Of a stretch of 64,000 nucleotides of DNA, positions 45,945 through 57,564 are shown in pieces (the stretch's first letter is position 1; the number at the start of each line of letters is the position of its first letter). Origin of the DNA: Temnopleurus reevesii (taxonomy: Eukaryota; Echinodermata; Echinoidea; Temnopleuroida; Temnopleuridae). Both the position numbers and the translations under genes were made by a program. The DNA is taken from the NCBI GenBank assembly GCA_036244855.1, contig BQKZ01000148.1, forward strand, positions 30,403 to 94,402, in the 5' to 3' direction. The notes under the pieces were generated by a model, which was given only the letters and a program-made list of their open reading frames with translations, did no database searches and was not told where the DNA came from.

Positions 45945-46770
45945 TCTTTCTCTGTTTACCCCTCTCTCTGTTTCATATTCTCCTCTTATCTATATTCTCT
46001 CCTCTCTCCCCTTCTCTCAACATCTCATCTCTTTATCTCAGTATTTCCCCCCCTCCACTCTCCGTCTCTCTCATCCTTCCCACCTCTATCTTCTACTTTC
46101 ACCGCCCCTATATTCTTCCCCTCCCTTCTCCTTCCGTCTCTCTCTGTCTCCCCTACTCACATCCCACTGTCTGTCTTCTTTACTCACATCCCACCTATCT
46201 GTCTCCTTTAATAACACCCCCCTCTCTGTTACATCATCGTTCTCACCTCTTCTTCTCTATTGTTATCCTTTTCTTGCCTCACTCATCTCTTTATCTCTCT
46301 TCCCCTTCTCTTCTGCTCTTGTCTTCCTCATCCTTCTCACATCTATCTTCTACTTTCACCTACTCTAATATCTCCTTAGTCTCTCCAGCACTTTTGATTA
46401 AATTTACCATTTGTCCATCCCACTTTATCGGTCTGTCTGTATGTCTGTCTCTCTGTCTGTCTGTCTCTCTTTATCTCTCTCTTTCTTTCTCTATCTCTCT
46501 CTCTCTCTCTCTTTGCCCTTCTTGGCAACCATCTCTCTCCATTCTCATTTCTTCCCCCTCCAGTCTCCACCTCTCCTCTCTCTGTCTCCCCTACTCATAT
46601 CCCCACCTTTGTTCTCTCCTCTTGTTCTCTCTTCTCTTTTGTCCCCTTTCTCCTACCCCACTCCTTTCTCTTCTCTCTCTCTCTCTTCATCATCCTTCCC
46701 ACCTCTATCCCTCTACTTTCATCTTCCCTTACCTCCTCAGTCTTTCTCACACTTTTAATTAAATGAACTG
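45945..46770. repeat. Pyrimidine-strand CT-rich tract
   Basis: About 800 bp with strong C+T bias and 'CTCTCTGTCTCCCCTACTCA', 'CATCCTTCCCACCTCTATC' and 'TTCTACTTTCA' repeated at 100-300-bp distances; pure (CT)n near 46494-46512. The 274-codon serine/leucine-rich frame here is a composition artefact. Confidence 0.92.
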
Positions 46771-47074
46771 GTTCCATCCCTGTCACTCCTTTTGTATACA
46801 ACCATCCATCCCCCGACTCCATCCTCCATTGCGCTATAAATATGTCAGCAACTCTAAAATGCTGCTGGAAACTTAAAGCCCACATATCGTCCATGTTTTT
46901 ACAAAGTAACGGGATCCAAAGTTTATTGTTGCATGAAGACAAAATAATCCCAACATAGCGCCAATTCAATGGGCATTCTATCGAACAATGTTTTCATTTA
47001 GAAGAAGATGTTTCAATGCATTTATAATTCATTTTGTGTAATAATACCTTGTGGCCCCTGTCACTTTGTGAAAC

Positions 47075-47840
47075 CATGGACGATATGGTTTTGGTAAAGA
47101 TTTAAAAAAGTGAATTTTACGGGATGTTTATCATGACATATATAGCTTAAACACATTTCGAGACTATAACAATATTTTTTATGAACCGATTCTTCATCAT
47201 ATAGCACTCTTTCTTGGTAATATTGATATTTTGTTTAGGATCAGGCATACGCTAGATTGTTTCTGATATTTGACAAAAGAATGATAAAAAAGTATACACA
47301 AATATTACATTCTGAAATTTTCTTCCAATTCTGCCCATCAGAAGGTGTTCTATGTAAAGGAAGAAAATCTTTGATCAGCCCTGTGATCCATGAGACTAAA
47401 GATTTTTGACACATTTTCGGTAAAAGCTTTACTAAAAATCAATAAAACTCATTTCCTTATTATACAATTTATCTTGCAACATGAATATATTCATGAATCT
47501 ATATTTCATCAGATGTAGATTTGGAAGCAAATTTCAGGGGAAAATTATTCNGTATACACAAATATTACATTCTGAAATTTTCTTCCAATTCTGCCCATCA
47601 GAAGGTGTTCTATGTAAAGGAAGAAAATCTTTGATCAGCCCTGTGATCCATGAGACTAAAGATTTTTGACACATTTTCGGTAAAAGCTTTACTAAAAATC
47701 AATAAAACTCATTTCCTTATTATACAATTTATCTTGCAACATGAATATATTCATGAATCTATATTTCATCAGATGTAGATTTGGAAGCAAATTTCAGGGG
47801 AAAATTATTAGCTTTTACCAAAACTTTACGTGACCTTTAA
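47075..47840. mobile_element. MITE-E copy 2 with internal exact duplication
   Basis: CCATGGACGATATGGTTTTG and 'GGTAAAGAT' at the left match the inverse of GCTTTTACCAAAACTTTACG + TGACCTTTAA at the right. The interior is related to copy 1 ('CTGAAATTTTCTTCCAATTC', 'GCACTCTTTCTTGGTAA'). Excess length is due to the duplication around the N at 47551; without it the element is ~506 bp, like copy 1. Confidence 0.8.
47292..47809. repeat. Exact 258-bp direct duplication flanking a single N
   Basis: 47292-47549 and 47552-47809 read the same throughout, both starting GTATACACAAATATTACATT and ending GGGGAAAATTATT, with only C and N between. This is most likely an unmerged assembly overlap. Confidence 0.92.
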
Positions 47841-48094
47841 GGATGAATAGGATCCAGTCCTTTCTGAATTGGATTTTCCTTTACAAATCCCTCAGCCTAA
47901 TCCCAGAGGAAATTATCCTTCTCAAATATTTCACTATTGTGTGATCCGGGATGAAAAGGAATATGTAGAATGCATCATCGTCTGTTTCCCATATTGAATT
48001 GATAATAGGCAAATGATATCCTCTTTACAGAGGTTTTCACCCCATTTTCTCTCATTTGGAAGCGTCATGATGTGTATTTATTCCAACTCTTTCC

Positions 48095-48290
48095 TTTTAA
48101 TCCAGTGGGTTGGGGTTCAAAACCCTCCTTTTGCATTAATTTCCTATAGCATAGAAAGAAATTCATCCACATTCTGTGGCACTGAACCCAGGGGAAACAG
48201 GGATATTTATTCCTTGGAATTCTTGTGTGCCAGGATGAAGCCAGGGTAATAATAATATCACCACAAAACACTTTGAGCAATTGAATGGAT
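48095..48290 (+). mobile_element. SINE-1, diverged full-length copy
   Basis: GGGTTGGGGTTCAAAACCCT resembles a decayed B-box region. It is followed by 'AGAAATTCATCCACATTCTG', 'TGAACCCAGGGGAAACAGGG', 'TATTCCTTGGAAT', 'GAAGCCAGGGTAATAATAAT' and 'AACACTTTGAGCAATTGAAT'. Older than the other copies, judging by divergence. Confidence 0.72.
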
Positions 48291-48294
48291 GTAT

Positions 48295-49775
48295 CATGAT
48301 CTTTAGATCTGGGATGAAGAGTGTGATACATCTCTATTTGTCCTTTACACAGCATGCATAACTTTCTGTGATAACTGTAGCATAATTAGATAGTTGACAT
48401 TGTTATTTGAGTTTTGAATAAATTAAATACCATGCAAGCAGTTGATGTAGGAAGTTGATGTATGCTCCAAACTATTCCAACCTGCATTTCCATTTTAGAA
48501 ACAACTGCCAACTGATAATTGTCAGTCAAACATTCCCTCTATTAACTTTGTTCAGGGTAACTCTTATTTCAGCTCAGCTCAAAATTTGAACAAGTGATAG
48601 AAATGATGTGAATTGCGTATTCAGTGGGAGGATGTATTTGAATTTCATTCAATTAATTTGATATTCAATGCTCCACTCGTTACAAAACTTACTTCAAATG
48701 TTGCATATACGGTTATTTGCACACTCATTATACCATTGGGTATGAACCATTTTCAGGACAACTGTATTTGCGAGCAATGATTTAACTTTAACAGACATGG
48801 TAAATACTCCACATTTGGAGGTGCTCTAATAGCAAGCCTGACATAACAAGGACATACGAGATGGATGGTTTTCAGCATCGAGCCCCCTTATAATCGTGTA
48901 CCTGTCTAATAAATCCATATTGTCCATTAATGAGTCATTTATTACCGGAAACCATGCCAAGTGTTTATCACGGTATACCAGCTTATCATTCATTACTTTC
49001 ATGTTAGTCATTGATAGGAGATTCACTCATTAATGTTGGGTTATAAAGTTAATGACTCATCAGAATGACTCCTCACTAGAAGCAATAATGAATTATCCTT
49101 ATTAACACAAATATCTGTGATTTTTTAGTTTTATAATAGTTGATGAAAATTGTCAAATGGTGTTTTTTTCCCTTACTTTTTGACATTACTCCTGTCCCCC
49201 CTTGTTAACAAAGCAAAAAAAAAAAGGATATTGTCGATACTTTTGCTGCAAACTGTATATAAGCTAAATTTTTATTTGTTTTTATTTATCACAAATGTTA
49301 CGGTCCTGGGGCTTGTAACATAAAGGAGATACGATTAATCTTGCAATTAATTGTATCTCTTTGGTACACATTTTGCCATAGACTTACGAGAAATATTTTT
49401 TGTAAGTTTAATTGCAAATATTTCCATTCTATCAGATGCACATTGTACAGGCTTTTACTTGTCTTATACAGCGATACCCTTGTTTCTTTTTCATTGTGTT
49501 GATTTTACACTGACACCCAAGGTGTGTTATAACAGCACCAATTCTAATTCAAACTAATTCTAATTCAAACTAATTTTAATAATGCTGTTGCTGTTCTAAT
49601 GCATTTCTAGTTTTCCAAATTAAACACACAGAGACACCGTTAATCAAACACCCTGATCTTTTCAGTGTATTTGCAATATATCCAGATTTTTTGAAGCTAC
49701 GTGCATGACCCAGATCCACATCCCAATTAACCTAACTTTGCCTTCTCTACCCATCCATGCTGTTCCTTGCATTTT
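48295..49775. other. No gene; small palindrome at about 49327-49360
   Basis: GAGATACGATTAAT and ATTAATTGTATCTC face each other across ~6 nt. (TTCTAATTCAAACTAAT)2 lies at 49541-49577. Nothing else recognised. Confidence 0.4.
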
Positions 49776-49779
49776 TCAT

Positions 49780-50106
49780 CCATGCTTAAACAATCAATCA
49801 ATAGTGAATTATCTTACGTAAACTATCATCATTATAGTTAATTCAGGCATCGCATAGTGCTGCAAGATTAACCTAATGACCCCAATTAATTGAAAAACTG
49901 TGTCACAAAGCTCACCTATGAAATGATAGTGAGTCATTGATTTATATAATAAGACATGATAATGAGGATAATGATGATAATAGTATTATAATGATAATGA
50001 TGATGATGATAGTAATAATAACGATAATTGTAATAAAAAAGATAGTAATAATAATAATGATGATAATAATGATATTAAAAATAGTACTGATGTTAATGAT
50101 AAAAAA

Positions 50107-50138
<32 letters not shown>

Positions 50139-50140
50139 TG

Positions 50141-50174
<34 letters not shown>

Positions 50175-50790
50175 ACACTACTAGTATTACTACTACTAAT
50201 AATAATATTACATACACTTTTTCATCCATGCTTACACTATCAATCAATAATGAATTATCGTATGTAAACTATCATCATTATAGTTAATTCAGGCATCGTA
50301 AAGCAATGCAAGAATAACCTAATGACCCCAATTAATTGAAAAACTGTGTCACAAAGCTCACCTATGAAATGATAGTGAGTCATTGATTTATAAATCAGAT
50401 GTAATAGTGATAACTATGATGATAATACTACTACTAATAATAATGATAATGATAATGATAATAATATTAGTGATAACAATGATGTTAAAATGATATCTCT
50501 ATGACTGCTATTACTACTTCTACTTTAATTACTACTACTACTACTAATAATAATAATAATAATACATGTTTTGTTATCCATGCTTACACCATGAATCGAT
50601 AATGAATTATCTTACGTAAACTATCATCATCATAGATAATTCAGGCATCGTATAGTGATGAAGGATTAACCTAATGACCTCAATTAATTGAAAAAACTGT
50701 GTTATCCACATCTTCTTACCTCTGAAATGATAGTGAGTCATTGATTTATAAATCTAGACGTAATAGTGATAACTATGATAATACTACTAC

Positions 50791-50821
<31 letters not shown>

Positions 50822-51060
50822 AATCTTAGTGATAACAATGATGTTAAAATGATATCACTATGACTGCTATTACTACTTCTACTTTAATTACTACTACTAC
50901 TACTAATAATAATAATACATGTTTTGTTATCCATGCTTACACCATGAATCGATAATGAATTATCTTACGTAAACTATCATCATCGTAGATAATTCAGGCA
51001 TCGTATAGTGATGAAGGATTAACCTAATGACCTCAATTAATTGAAAAGCTGTTTTGCATG
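49780..51060. repeat. ~350-450-bp tandem repeat, 4 copies, with GAT/ACT microsatellites
   Basis: 'ATCCATGCTTA', 'GAATTATCTTACGTAAACTA', 'TAATTCAGGCATCGTATAGT', 'TTAACCTAATGACC' and 'CAATTAATTGAAAAACTGTG' recur from about 49780, 50225, 50577 and 50928. Each is followed by 'AATGATAGTGAGTCATTGAT' and then (GAT)n, (ATA)n and (ACT)n. The microsatellite segment is longest in copy 1 (49960-50200). Copies 3 and 4 are almost identical. Confidence 0.92.
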
Positions 51061-51079
51061 CCTCCACATGATGATTGAA

Positions 51080-51790
51080 ATGGAGAACGATTTACCGTAG
51101 AATGGGGAATTCCGTTGATTTGAAATTAACCACACGGCAACGCATCAGTTATGGGATCAGACAGATTTAAAGAGCATTAGCATATGACCTTCAGCATATT
51201 TTGATTAATAAACTTGGACTTTTTGCCATTGACATGTAACTTGGTAAAATAGACAGGAAGCATTTAATTATTTTGATAAGAGTAAATGACTGGATATGTG
51301 AAGAGATAATTTAGTTCGTGTCTCTACAGATTTCAACGAAGAAAAGAATGGGGGAGGAATTAGTGAGGGGGGGGGGATTTTGCTGATTCGAAATTAACCA
51401 CATTGCAATGCATCAGTTATAAGATCAGACAGATTTGAGCAGCATAAGCCTATGACCTTCTGCATATTTTTATTAATAAACTTGGACCTTTTGCCGTTTA
51501 CAAATAACATGGTAAAATAGACAGGAAGCATTTAATTATTTTGATAAGAGTAAATGACTGAAAATGTAAAGAGATATTTAAGTGAATGTCCTTACAGAGT
51601 TTGGCTAAGAATAAAAATAGAGTAGGGGTTAGGATGGGGAATTGCGTTAATTTGAAACTAACCACACTGCAATTCATGAGTTATAATATCAGACAGATTT
51701 GAGCGGCATATAAGCCTATGACCTTCTACGTGTTTTGATTAATAAGCTTAGACCTTTGCCATTCGCACATGCCAATGGTGTTTATAGGAA
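51080..51790. repeat. ~265-bp tandem repeat, about 2.6 copies
   Basis: 'TTGAAATTAACCACA', 'CATCAGTTATGGGATCAGAC', 'CATATGACCTTCAGCATATT', 'TTAATAAACTTGGACTTTTT', 'AAATAGACAGGAAGCATTTA' and 'GATAAGAGTAAATGACTG' recur from about 51118, 51384 and 51650. It directly adjoins the preceding array. Confidence 0.9.
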
Positions 51791-52370
51791 ACATTTGATA
51801 CTTGGTAAATTCAATTGGTACACAGATAGGTAGAAGAAGAAATGGTTGGTCAATCTACAATGTTTGACCAAAATAGCAACATTAAAATATGCAAGTAGCA
51901 TCTTGACTATTGTTCTCTCATTATTTTTGATGACTACATAGTTTGTCTTCGGGGCAAACATGAACAAATTTGAATATATTACAAAAGCGGTCTAGTAATA
52001 CTTTCTGACACATCCTATACGCCGCGTTTCCAGACTGATGACAATGTACCGGTGCTCATCCATTTCCCTACTTTGAATTGTTGAATCGTTCACCACAGTC
52101 ATTCAATCAAACATTCTGCCTCAGAAGGATTGCTTTCACCATTATATTTAATCAGTACCTTTTGTCTGACCGAAGAATGTAGACTGTTGATTGGATTATA
52201 CGCTACACATATTACAAGTATTGTCTCTTACAGATCATTTCCTGAGAAATATATTGTCTGTACTCTTGCTTTGCGCAATCAGTCTCCAAATTAAGACACT
52301 TTTAAGATCTAATTGTTTTTCTCAGAAGTGAATTTCAAAGAAATGTTTAATTCTTCTCAATTAGCAATAA
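51791..52370. other. No recognisable feature
   Basis: AT-rich sequence without supported features. Confidence 0.3.
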
Positions 52371-52375
52371 GTGCT

Positions 52376-52507
52376 TTTACGGTTGTTCATATCAGGGAGC
52401 ATGCAGGGATATTTTCTAGTACACAGCCGGTGCATGCATTGTTAACACAGCGCGAAATCACTTCCATACTAGAAAATTACCCATCATACTCTCTGAACAA
52501 CCGTAAA
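52376..52507. mobile_element. 132-bp hairpin MITE (TTTACGGTTGTTCA ends)
   Basis: TTTACGGTTGTTCATATCAG at the left is inverted at the right as 'CTCTGAACAACCGTAAA', with 14 exact terminal bases. An inner pair, ATTTTCTAGTA and TACTAGAAAAT, keeps the fold. TG-rich interior, non-coding. Confidence 0.82.
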
Positions 52508-52509
52508 TG

Positions 52510-53010
52510 CATGTATTGTTTTATATTATTATTATTATACCCATAATACAAATATGCGAGGCTTGACGATATACAAAAGTGATATATTCAATTGGTCATG
52601 TGCACTTTCATGTTGTTTTGAATTTAAGCAGGTCTGTACTGACTAGACTATCGAGCAAGGGCAAAATAGGAATTATAAATTAGCTCAAATTCAATTACCA
52701 CGCGATGTATGGGTATGTTGAGGATGACGTTTGTAGGTCATAGTTTCCTTAACCCATTAACAACTGGAACGGGGTAATCCCTGCACAAAGTCTATGAGAA
52801 AAATAGAATTCAATAGTCAATGGATTAAGTAAGAAGTTCTATGGAAGTAGATGAGGAGATAATTGTTTATTTCGGTGCTTGTTTAATTCAAATCTGTAAG
52901 CTGACACTTCCAAGTTTGGGCATTTCTTCATTTAAAGATGCCTTTTAGAAAGTGTAGGTATCAGGTTATTATATTGGTGATCAGTGTAGTATATAAATCA
53001 GAGGGCAATT
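52510..53010. other. No recognisable feature
   Basis: AT-rich sequence without supported features. Confidence 0.3.
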
Positions 53011-53012
53011 TG

Positions 53013-53331
53013 AATTCTCGCAACCGACCATACACTCAACTTAAGAATCGCAGATGGCGCAATGCAGTTTTAACTAGAATGACGTCATATAAGTTGACTT
53101 ACCTTCTTTCGGTTACGTATATTTGCATGTGTTTTCCTTTTCGGATAGGTTCTAGATAAAAAAATCATGTTTGTTTTGCATTTTATGTCAAATATTTCCT
53201 GATATTAACTTTCATTACATCTAGATTTGCTTCTTTTATACAGTACCAAGTACCTTTAATAGTGCTAAAAGAAGAAAAATGGGTAGTTATCCAAAAGGAT
53301 TTAATATTGGGTATTGTCGGTTGCGAGAATT
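53013..53331. mobile_element. MITE with exact AATTCTCGCAACCGAC ends
   Basis: The 16 terminal bases AATTCTCGCAACCGAC are the perfect reverse complement of GTCGGTTGCGAGAATT at the right, 319 bp apart. Interior 'AGAATCGCAGATGGCGCAAT' and 'TTTCCTGATATTAACTTTCA' link it to the diverged copy at 12510. The perfect ends suggest a young insertion. Confidence 0.9.
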
Positions 53332-53639
53332 GTAATTTCATCTTTTAAAAACAATGGCACAAATTGCACTCACGTAATGTTTCTCTTTAGTTTGAATGGG
53401 GAATAGATCTTATAATGTTGGGTTGAGGCTACACCCGCTTCTTTTGCTCTTTCACCTGAAGAATACTATTTTTATTGAAACATTTAGATGATAAATTATT
53501 TAATTATAGTTATTTTGAAGTTTTTAATATCACAATCCCTTTTAAATCTGTTTTTGAATCAATTTCATTGGTACATGTAAACAATTTTCCTTATATGTTA
53601 TGCAACACTAGGGGACATAGTTCATCAATCGTGTTTGAA

Positions 53640-54340
53640 AAGAAACATTGAGTGAAATAATTTTCACCAGTCTATGTCAATCCATATACAATCCATCTAC
53701 AATTGCCCAGGCAATTCTTTGACATTTTCTTTCAAAGTGGCTGACTGTAGAGTCACACAAAATATTCATTTTTATGAATGACATCCTCCTACATATGAAA
53801 ACCTCATGTGGCATAATCTTTTAGCTTGTTGCAATTAGCAGAAGATAATAAAAAAACAATTATTAACTTTCAAACCATTGTCAAATGAACTTCATCAGTA
53901 CAAGTCACAGATTTTTTCAAATATTTAAAGAAACATTAAGTGACATCATTTATCAATCATGTTTGAAGACAATTTTTCTTCAATTTGCAACAATAGAAAT
54001 ATAACAAAATAACATAATTGATAGATTTGACAGTGAGTCACAAAAAAAAAATCATACAGAATTTCAAGAAAAGTATTGGAAGATAAGATGACATACTATC
54101 TAAAGAAAACGCAAACAGTGTAAGACATAATTTATGAATAATGATGAGTGAAATCATTTTCATCGGTCTATGTCCATCGTTTTTATATACAATTGCATAT
54201 GAAATTCTTGAAATTGTCTTTCAAAGCGGTTGACTGCAAAGTCACGCAAAATCACTATATTCATTTGTATCAATGGTATCTTCCTACATATGAAACCTCA
54301 TGTAGCATAATCTTTCAGCTGGTCGCAATCAGCAGATGAA
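53640..54340. repeat. ~498-bp-spaced duplication
   Basis: 'GTGAAAT..TTTTCA', 'GTCTATGTC', 'TACAATTGC', 'TCTTTCAAAG(T/C)GG(C/T)TGACTG', 'AGTCACACAAAAT' and 'CCTACATATGAAA..CCTCATGT' are at 53650-53845 and again at 54148-54337. The intervening part (53850-54140) may hold a weaker half-copy, 'CATTAAGTGACATCATTTAT'. Confidence 0.82.
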
Positions 54341-54749
54341 ATCATTGTGCTGTATTTGACCCTAGAGGGCATCAGTCATCTTCTGCTCATGGGCATTCTG
54401 AAAAATAATCAAAGTATATATAGAGAACATAATGAAGAAGGACATGGGTTGAGACTATTCAATCTCTACTAAAATGACTGGAATTCGAGTTGTATTGTTA
54501 TTCATGTTAATTTCACATTGTCAATACATCTTTTCATTTATTCTTACTTTGCTAAATTAGCCATGTCTAATCTTGTTGCTATTATAGAGTGATTACACAT
54601 TAATGGTTTTTCTAATATTGTGCTGTTCAAATTTTATGAGAGATTGGAGTGGTAATGGGGACATGGATGGATTTTGAAATGATGATGTTATTATGATTTG
54701 TAGGATACTGCAATGAAGTGGAAAATACTATTTTTTTAGATTGCCATAG

Positions 54750-54846
54750 TAATGATAATAACAATATGCAATTTATGTAGCGCACATAACCACTCTGAGT
54801 GCTCAAGGTTCTTCGCATTATTATTACTCTGGCTTTAGCCTGGCAT
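54750..54846 (-). mobile_element. SINE-1 fragment ending at an N
   Basis: 'GATAATAACAATATGCAATT', 'TATGTAGCGCACATAACC', 'GAGTGCTCAAGG' and 'CTGGCTTTAGCCTGGCAT' stop abruptly at the N (54847), after which unrelated sequence starts. Confidence 0.85.
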
Positions 54847-54847
54847 N

Positions 54848-55565
54848 AAGTTTTATAATTTTTTAAAAGAGTATATTCTGAGGAATCTAAATCTTGAAAA
54901 GGGTGCGGATTTACGAAGACATAACAGAGTTGTGGCCAATTGAAAACAATTACTTTTGAAAATTTAGAGGGCGGTATTTATGTTCTGCAGAATCATTGAA
55001 GCGTAAAAATCAATGATGTTGTATGTATTCAAGTTATGAATTAATGCTGAAAATTTGAGTTGAAAAGGGTTTGATTTGAGAGAGTTGTGGCAAGTTTTCA
55101 TGTTCAAGAAAGACGTCATAAAGAAATTTCATGGTTTTTTATTTTAGGAAAAGCGGACTTGATTTTTGAGTATGAAGAAGAAATATTTTCTATTACATTC
55201 TGGTATTACAAAATTTGAAAACAATTCTTGAATGATCTTGAGGAATTTATTTGAAGTCTGTAGCATAATGGATAATGAAGATATGAAGGATATTAGGAGG
55301 GCATGTAATCGGCCATGAAAAGTACAAAATGGCGCCTGGACGTTTACACATGAATGATTTTGGAAAATGAAGGGTCAGGTGATCAAGAAGAGATGTTATT
55401 GAAGATGTGTATGAAATTTGAAGTGAATTGAGGAAGAGGAAGATACTTAATTAGGACCCACAAAAATTACGTGCAAAACAAATGCGATTTTGTGGAAGAT
55501 CAGGAAGAAGAAAAGGAATTGTGCAGAATGTGAACGAAAACAAGCAAATGTCGTGTAGGACGACA
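54848..55565. other. No gene; joined to the left sequence by a single N
   Basis: Sequence to the right of the N is rich in GAA and contains 'AGAGTTGTGGCCAATT' (54927) and 'AGAGTTGTGGCAAGTT' (55082), a hint of a ~155-bp repeat. Confidence 0.4.
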
Positions 55566-55569
55566 TTTG

Positions 55570-55855
55570 AATAATAGGTCCATTTATATAGCGCAATCGC
55601 CAAATGCATATACTCTACTGCGCTTGATACTAGGTACCATATCATTTCCCTGGCTATAACTGCCGAGCAAGCCAGTTAGGCGCTCAAGCATTCCAAGGAA
55701 TAAATTCCTGCCAGGTACCTATTCACCTGGGTAGAGTGCAGCACAATGTGGATAAATTTCTTGCTGAAGGAAATTGACGCCATGGGTGGGATTTGAACCT
55801 ATGACCCTCTGGTTGAAAGGCGAGAGTCATGACCACTACACCACGGCACCTCCAC
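55570..55855 (-). mobile_element. SINE-1, full-length copy
   Basis: On the minus strand, the head GGAGGTGCCGTGGTGTAGTG then GTCATGACTCTCGCC, B-box-like GGTTCAAATCC, and the body GCAAGAAATTTATCCACATT to 'GCCTAACTGGCTTGCTCGG', ending 'GCGCTATATAAATGG'. It is followed by only a short AT tail. Confidence 0.9.
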
Positions 55856-55859
55856 AGAA

Positions 55860-56535
55860 GAGGTGTGAAACCTCTTTAATATATCTCGGAATAGGAGAAA
55901 CAACATTTCTTTTGTATGTATGTATATGTAGCTATTGGGAGTAATTCAATAGAAGATGTTTACTTAGACCAATTCCTTTGTCCTCCGGCTCACAGCAAAA
56001 TATCTCAAAAGATGATGAAATGATGCCTTCATAAACATATCCTATTAAGAATTATTGTCTGGGTGTTGAAGAATATAATTTCAATAATTTACTGTGCTGG
56101 AGATTTTCAACAACTTTTTTATTTGCTTGTTTGTTAATCAATTATATTTCACTTGAAAAATCTTGGCAGCTTCATATTATCATTTTTCAAACCATTTTAA
56201 GTTTCAAAAGCATTCCCCCTCAAGCCACATTGTTTGTATTGTCTGATAATTTCATGGCTTTTGATAATGCACTATTATTTGCGGTACAGAAATGTGCTGC
56301 ATTTTATATTGTATCTTCTGATGTGTACTTTGAAAAAGAAATGAAAGATTTTCATAATTGCTTAAACTTTCATTACTTTTCAATAAAAATTTGATTGAAT
56401 TAACCAGGTAGATTTATTTTGGTAATTTTAAAGGTTATTCCACCGCAAACCACATATTTTTTCTAAATGTTAGATTTTCAATATTTTTTTATGATGCAAA
56501 ATCTTTATGGTAGATAAATGCACAATTGCAAAGCA
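55860..56535. other. No recognisable feature
   Basis: AT-rich. An 87-codon open frame (56131-56394) is phenylalanine/serine-rich and not recognised. Confidence 0.3.
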
Positions 56536-56539
56536 CACT

Positions 56540-57560
56540 GTTTCCTTTAACTCACCCAGATAATTTGACTACATAGAATGCTGCTGTCGCTTTTGGCTTA
56601 GTTACATGTTTGCATTCATATCCATCATTATGCAAATTTAGAATAAACCCAAGCGTAATTAATCAAATAGTGGACATATTGCATATGCTTAAATGCAGAA
56701 ATACACAAGGGGAGATGCTTAGATAATGCTAACATGGTTAATACATGAAGCCTGACTTGAACGTATTTAGTTCAGCATCAGTAAAACGTCTTTCCTTCAT
56801 ATTTTGCAAACTGAGCAGATTTTGGATTCATGTATGCTAGGGAAACATTTTCTATAAATTCTGAAAGCATAGGAGAAAGGGTTAGCTGATACTGGGATAA
56901 ATGTACACAAGTCATAAGCTAAACAAATTCCACATTGACGAAGCATCTTCCTTCACATTTCTGCACAAAGGGAGCATGCATTTAATTTCATTTATACTGT
57001 TCATACATTGCCTATAAACGCAGATATACACAAGAAGGGATGTTTGGCTGATGCTAACGTGTGTACATAAATCAATAGTCTAAATTATCCGTCAATCGTC
57101 TTCCCCTCATGGTTCTGTGTATTGGGAACTTATTTGAAATAGGTGGTTTTACTAATATATGCAGATTATATGCATACCTCTAATATGAAGGTTGTTCTTG
57201 ACAACCCTCGAGCTTGCCTGAGGTGATAGTAATGTATGCAAAATGGATTCCAAGGTTTGTAGTCTTATTGTAATCAACCGGTTTAGGGAACACCACGTAA
57301 CTACATTCGTTCGCAAGAAACGCACATAAGTTTGAATGTATTAGCAAGCCTGCCTATTTCATATACACAGGGAATAAATGTACATTATTACAAATGTGTG
57401 GCCGGACCTTTTAATAGAGAGACCAAGTAAGAAAATGACATATGGGATCTGACAAACATTTTCTCTTGATGTTCAAGGCACTTGCAAGTGAGACTTGAAA
57501 TGACGATATGTCTGTGAAATGTATAAACATTTCTTAGTGCGGATTCTCGCTAGGATGGGA
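56540..57560. repeat. ~165-bp degenerate tandem repeat split by MITE-C
   Basis: 'ATACACAAG..GGGATG', 'GCT(G/T)A(T/G)ACTGGG' or 'GATGCTAAC', and 'CTTCCTTCACATTTCTGCAC' recur near 56719, 56886 and 57047 (161-167 bp). After the MITE, 'TCATATACACAGGGAATAAA' resumes the series at 57358. Confidence 0.65.
57140..57356. mobile_element. MITE-C, nearly full-length copy
   Basis: TAGGTGGTTTTACTAATATA at the left, 'AGGTTGTTCTTGACAACCCT', 'GTAACTACATTCGTTCGCAA', and 'AGCAAGCCTGCCTA' at the right. Ends have decayed but keep the TA flanks. Confidence 0.82.
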
Positions 57561-57564
57561 ATCC

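Noticed and set aside
45775..46762. 197- and 274-codon serine/leucine-rich frames
   Set aside because: CT-rich low-complexity tract; no domain, no start context, and repeated phrases explain the openness.
49937..50287. Threonine-rich (+) and valine/isoleucine-rich (-) frames of more than 100 codons
   Set aside because: Translated GAT/ACT microsatellites.
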